Shown: positions 6,299 to 9,316 of the stretch, piece by piece
How the letters are laid out: each line of letters starts with the position of its first letter
Position numbering within the stretch: position 1 is the first letter of the stretch
DNA from: Thermofilaceae archaeon
Lineage (GTDB): Archaea > Thermoproteota > Thermoprotei > Thermofilales > Thermofilaceae
Assembly: GCA_027017025.1 (NCBI GenBank)
Contig: JALURH010000181.1
Span: 1 to 9,316 of the forward strand
DNA: 9,316 bases
Reading direction: 5' to 3'
Made by a program: the position numbers and the translations under genes
Notes under the pieces: generated by a model
What the model saw: the letters and a program-made list of their open reading frames with translations, nothing else
Databases searched by the model: none
What the model was told of the DNA's origin: nothing

Positions 6299-7702
6299 CT
6301 ACCTGCAGACAACAGCTTTCTCAGGGTCTATCCCTTTCCAAATTATCTTTAAGCCAGAGGCTAATATAGCTACATAGATCTCTTCCTCGGATAAGCCATA
6401 CTCCCTTAACTTCCCCGCAACCTCTGTGAGTGGAGCCTCCTTAATACTATTTAGGTAGCTTAAGACTTCTTGCGACAGCTCACCTAGTTTTCTTCTGCAT
6501 CTCTCCACCTTATTTTCGTATCTCCTAAGGTACCTGTAGACTTCATCCACTGGGATCCTCCTCCTATACCATATGACGTGATGCCTAATTCTCTCTAGGT
6601 CAGAGCAGGACAGCTCTTTATTTACAGCAAGTATAATATCTACCTCCTTGAGTTCCTTAAGTTTCCTTATTTTCCTCTCGAGATAGTCTTTTGTCCAGAA
6701 ACCTACAACCTCCATATAAATAGTTTTACCGTCTTTCTTGAACACGAAATCTGGGACAAACACTCTTCCCCTAACTACGAGAGGCTCAGGCTCCCTCACA
6801 ATCGCCCAACCGCTCCCTACCCTAGACCACCTCCTAGCGAAGTCTTCTTCAACGCTACTATCGTACTCCTCATACCTTAACTCAACTCTCGGGAATAGAC
6901 TAGACTTGGTTGAATCTAGCCTGAACACATAGATCCTTTTCCTCTTTATCTCAGCTGTAATACTCCACCCTTTGGCTGAGAAAACATATGGTATTAACCT
7001 AGCAAGTCTTGTACCGTAGCGCTCTGTTTGCCTAATAGCCGTTAGGGGGCCGTCTACCCGAAGTAAGATACCACTAGGGGATACTGAAGCCTCATACATT
7101 AGCCCCAGCCTCTTGACGTTGAATAGAAAAATTTTTGCCTGTGTACCAGTAAAGCTAGCGGCAATATTCAGTTTCAATGCTTTAAAGAGTAAGGTTTGGG
7201 TTAGAGATAGGTTATATTCCTTTAACAAATCTACCGCATCCATCGGCTTAAAGTCTCTCAGAATATCTTCCTCCTCGTATACCGAGGAGAATATAGACCA
7301 TAGCTCTTCAACACTTAACCCAAATTTGCTGGAGACTCTCTCGAGGATACTTCTCCTCTCCTCCTCGCTAACCACTATACCATAGTTTCTCCCAGCTTCA
7401 TAAAACACCTCCAACCTAGCTTTAATCGGTTTAATCCTTGTCTTAGGCTTCTCGAAGATTGCCCTACGATTTAAGAGATGTATAAGACCCCGAGTGAATT
7501 TGGGGTGGAGACCTATAGAGAAAGCATGCTTCTCTACCTCCGCGAGCTCCTCCTCAATAATACCCCTCTTCTCCCCTACGTGATCCTGAAAGACCTCTAT
7601 TAATCTCTCAGCAATATAGATATCCTCCCAACTAAAATGGGAGTAAAGAGGCTGGATTAAACCACGCCTTATTCTAACCCTTAATAGATCTGATGGAAGC
7701 AT
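6299..7702 (-). CDS. bax1: Bax1 nuclease (DUF790), partner of XPB
   Basis: A 467-residue DUF790 protein, the structure-specific endonuclease that binds archaeal XPB and cuts bubble-type DNA opened by the helicase. The N-terminus (MLPSDLLRVR, then IQPLY) is typical. The central region has the family stretch leading to FNVKRLGLMYEA (194-205). The nuclease core of PD-(D/E)xK type is at about 312-350: P317-D318 in VFVPDFVF, then E331 in YMEVVGFW, followed by the basic helix KDYLERKIRKLKEL. The usual lysine of the ExK step is Val333 here, so a nearby lysine (K338 or K344) may take its role. A basic helical tail runs from about 370 to 467. Its ATG shares its A with the xpb stop (TAATG), with AGGTG 10 nt upstream as a likely SD, so translation is probably coupled to xpb. 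The pairing with XPB strongly supports the assignment. Confidence 0.92.
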   Translation of the reverse strand: MLPSDLLRVRIRRGLIQPLYSHFSWEDIYIAERLIEVFQDHVGEKRGIIEEELAEVEKHAFSIGLHPKFTRGLIHLLNRRAIFEKPKTRIKPIKARLEVFYEAGRNYGIVVSEEERRSILERVSSKFGLSVEELWSIFSSVYEEEDILRDFKPMDAVDLLKEYNLSLTQTLLFKALKLNIAASFTGTQAKIFLFNVKRLGLMYEASVSPSGILLRVDGPLTAIRQTERYGTRLARLIPYVFSAKGWSITAEIKRKRIYVFRLDSTKSSLFPRVELRYEEYDSSVEEDFARRWSRVGSGWAIVREPEPLVVRGRVFVPDFVFKKDGKTIYMEVVGFWTKDYLERKIRKLKELKEVDIILAVNKELSCSDLERIRHHVIWYRRRIPVDEVYRYLRRYENKVERCRRKLGELSQEVLSYLNSIKEAPLTEVAGKLREYGLSEEEIYVAILASGLKIIWKGIDPEKAVVCR

Positions 7703-9036
7703 TACCTATCTACACCTTTTCTTCTCTTCCTTGAAACTCTGCTCTCAACAGTACCTGAGGTAACTATTTCATATAAAATAGCTCTCTTACCATACATAGG
7801 TCTCAAAATTCTACCCAGTCTCTGAATGAATTGTCTCTTACTACCTGTACCACTGAGAATAACCCCTACGTTCGCTTGCGGTACATCTACGCCTTCCTCA
7901 AGTACCCGACTAGTTACAATAGCCCTAATATCTCCTTTCTTGAAGGCATCGAGGATCATTCTCCTCTCCTCGGAATCTATCTTATACGATATCTCTGGTA
8001 TCAAAAAGCGCTTAGATATTTCCCTTACAACATCGTTGCTTTCAGCAAATATCAAAACTCTATCATGTCTATGCCTACTGAGTATATCCGCTAAAACCTC
8101 TATCTTCTTTGAGGTACTCATAGCGATTTCTCTAGCCTCCCTCCAAGCAACCAAAGCCTCGCGTGCTTCCATACTCAGTCCAGTAGCCATTATTAGTTTC
8201 TGGAAATCTTCTAGACTAGATATTCTTATACCCGCTTTCTCCGCAAGAGATTTATACCTCTGGTATAGCATTTCATATCTCTTTCTATCTTCTTCATTGA
8301 GTTTAACACGTATAACTTTAATATCAAACTCAGCGAGATATTTGCCTGAAAGCTCCCTAGGAGTTTTTCTATAAACAATAGGTCCAACAAGGAAATCAAG
8401 CAAGGTATGCAAGTTATCCTCCCTCTCTGGTGTAGCGGTTAAACCCAGCCTATAGGGAGAAGCTGAGAGCTCAGCTATCTGCCTATATCCTGGACTTGGG
8501 AGATGATGTACCTCGTCGAAAACCATTAAGAGGAACCTATTTCCTAGTTTCTCGATGTTAATGTATGCTGAATCGTAAGTCGCAATAGTGATACAGGATA
8601 TCTCTTTCTTACCTCCCCCATAAAATGAGGGGTTTACACCTAGGTAGCGTGCGACACTTCTAGCCCACTGGTTCATCAACTCTAGTGTAGGTACTACCAC
8701 TAGTGTTGGAGCGGATAATCTCTGTATAGCATATATAGCGACTCTAGTTTTACCAGCACCAGTAGGTAGAACCACAATACCTCTTTTATTATGTCTAGTC
8801 CAGTTAGCGTATGCTTCATGCTGGTACTTCCTTAGGTTAAGGTCCTTAGATTCATAGTTACAAGGCCCAACTAGATCAAGGACTCTATCTTCCACATCTC
8901 TCAGCTCTCTTAGCACACGCTGATAGTATATTGCTAGAGCCCTAAATGCTCCAACCCTATTATCATATCTAAAATATGAGGGAGCAGTTTTGGTGCCACG
9001 TAGCAAGAGTGTACCACGATCATACTCAAGTATCAT
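7702..9036 (-). CDS. xpb: XPB/Rad25-type DNA helicase (SF2)
   Basis: An archaeal XPB helicase of 444 residues from the start chosen here; residue numbers below count from the upstream ATG (9057), so subtract 7. In order: an N-terminal damage-recognition-like domain (about 8-70), Walker A LPTGAGKT (97-104), Walker B DEVH (181-184), motif III TAT followed by the RED motif in ERED (207-214), a thumb-like insertion (about 240-310), and helicase domain 2 ending in motif VI QRLGRILRP (412-420). By family knowledge it unwinds damaged or bubble DNA and positions Bax1, encoded immediately downstream. ATG 9036 is preferred over ATG 9057: the N-terminus MILEYDRGTLLLRG lines up with other archaeal XPB starts as I recall them, and the TATA box at 9061-9068 would start transcription between the two ATGs. 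The longer 451-residue form cannot be excluded because another TATA-like stretch lies further upstream. Confidence 0.95.
   Translation of the reverse strand: MILEYDRGTLLLRGTKTAPSYFRYDNRVGAFRALAIYYQRVLRELRDVEDRVLDLVGPCNYESKDLNLRKYQHEAYANWTRHNKRGIVVLPTGAGKTRVAIYAIQRLSAPTLVVVPTLELMNQWARSVARYLGVNPSFYGGGKKEISCITIATYDSAYINIEKLGNRFLLMVFDEVHHLPSPGYRQIAELSASPYRLGLTATPEREDNLHTLLDFLVGPIVYRKTPRELSGKYLAEFDIKVIRVKLNEEDRKRYEMLYQRYKSLAEKAGIRISSLEDFQKLIMATGLSMEAREALVAWREAREIAMSTSKKIEVLADILSRHRHDRVLIFAESNDVVREISKRFLIPEISYKIDSEERRMILDAFKKGDIRAIVTSRVLEEGVDVPQANVGVILSGTGSKRQFIQRLGRILRPMYGKRAILYEIVTSGTVESRVSRKRRKGVDR
7713..7717 (-). promoter_or_regulatory. Likely Shine-Dalgarno for bax1, inside xpb
   Basis: AGGTG, matching part of the archaeal AGGAGGTGA consensus, lies 10 nt before the bax1 ATG within the last codons of xpb. 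It agrees with translation of bax1 as an internal operon gene. Confidence 0.4.
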
Positions 9037-9060
9037 TACAAGACGTTCTGAGAACATACA

Positions 9061-9068
9061 TTTATAAA
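9061..9068 (-). promoter_or_regulatory. TATA box for xpb-bax1
   Basis: TTTATAAA is centred about 28 nt before ATG 9036, predicting a leader of about 2 nt for that start. It is only 3 nt from ATG 9057, too close for that codon to be in the message. A second TATA-like stretch (ATTATATATAAAG, about 9119-9107) could drive a longer transcript. The T-rich run TTTTTCTTG (9082-9074) between them may end transcription of the gene at the right edge. Confidence 0.55.
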
Positions 9069-9143
9069 CTTATCAAGAAAAATAGAGTAAAAGTATACAA
9101 TTTTTCTTTATATATAATAGAAAAGTTGCCTGGGGGGAGAACT

Positions 9144-9314
9144 CTACTTTTTTCTCAATACCCTAACTATAGCTTCTGGTGTAACATAGGGTGCAAGAAA
9201 TACGGTATCACTAGCTTTGTACAGTAATCTTTTTTCACTGAGATATCTCCCATCTATTACCAAGACTATTGGGGTTCCATGCCTAGTTTCTGCTCGTGTC
9301 CATGCATCGCTAAT
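9144..9314 (-). CDS. C-terminal fragment of an unidentified protein (5' end outside window)
   Basis: Reading in from the right edge on the minus strand, one frame stays open for 56 codons to a TAG at 9146-9144; the other two frames hit stops early. The peptide has a hydrophobic strand followed by an acidic/Gly turn (TPIVLVIDGRYL), a basic segment (SEKRLLYKA), a second strand (DTVFLAPYV) and a terminal amphipathic helix ending RVLRKK. This looks like the end of an alpha/beta domain in a soluble protein. Codon use resembles the neighbours. I do not recognise the family. It precedes xpb in the same direction, 107 nt from the chosen xpb start, with a probable separate promoter for xpb in between. 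Confidence 0.6.
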   Translation of the reverse strand: MSDAWTRAETRHGTPIVLVIDGRYLSEKRLLYKASDTVFLAPYVTPEAIVRVLRKK

Positions 9315-9316
9315 AT

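Noticed and set aside
7826..8374. 182-codon open frame on the + strand inside xpb
   Set aside because: It is fully antisense to XPB, which has all helicase motifs. The translation is Ser/Leu/Ile-rich with no recognisable motif, typical of a shadow frame.

Overview
The window looks like a compact stretch of a hyperthermophilic crenarchaeal (Thermoproteota) chromosome, possibly Desulfurococcales-like; the genus cannot be fixed from the sequence. The reasons are an archaeal XPB helicase paired with its partner nuclease Bax1, very short or overlapping gene junctions, heavy use of AGG/AGA and ATA codons, TTG and GTG starts, and a start-site pattern common in crenarchaea. In that pattern, genes that begin a transcription unit have a TATA-like box about 22-30 nt before the start codon and almost no leader, while genes inside operons have Shine-Dalgarno (SD) sequences.

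Left part (1-3135, + strand): the 3' end of an ABC-transporter ATPase gene runs, after 14 nt, into a gene for a large 12-helix ABC-2 type permease that looks like two fused half-permeases. A 110-bp gap follows. It holds a perfect 25-bp palindrome and a TATA-like box. Next is an all-helical, TPR-like repeat protein of unknown function (GTG start), whose 3' end overlaps the convergent HIT gene by 60 bp.

Right part (3076-9314, - strand): read in the direction of transcription this is the C-terminal end of an unidentified protein (9314-9144), then xpb-bax1 (sharing one base), then tldD-tldE (overlapping by 4 bp), then a HIT-family nucleotide hydrolase. Each of xpb, tldD and the HIT gene has its own likely TATA box, so there are probably three adjacent units that may also be read through. 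XPB and Bax1 are a known helicase-nuclease pair acting on bubble or damaged DNA. TldD and TldE form a metalloprotease heterodimer in which only TldD carries HExxxH.

No RNA gene, mobile element, CRISPR array or clearly new multi-gene system was seen. The items most worth a second look are the 25-bp palindrome, the uncharacterised repeat protein, the corrected XPB start, the unidentified fragment at the right edge, and the convergent gene overlap. No stretch over 300 bases lacks a gene.
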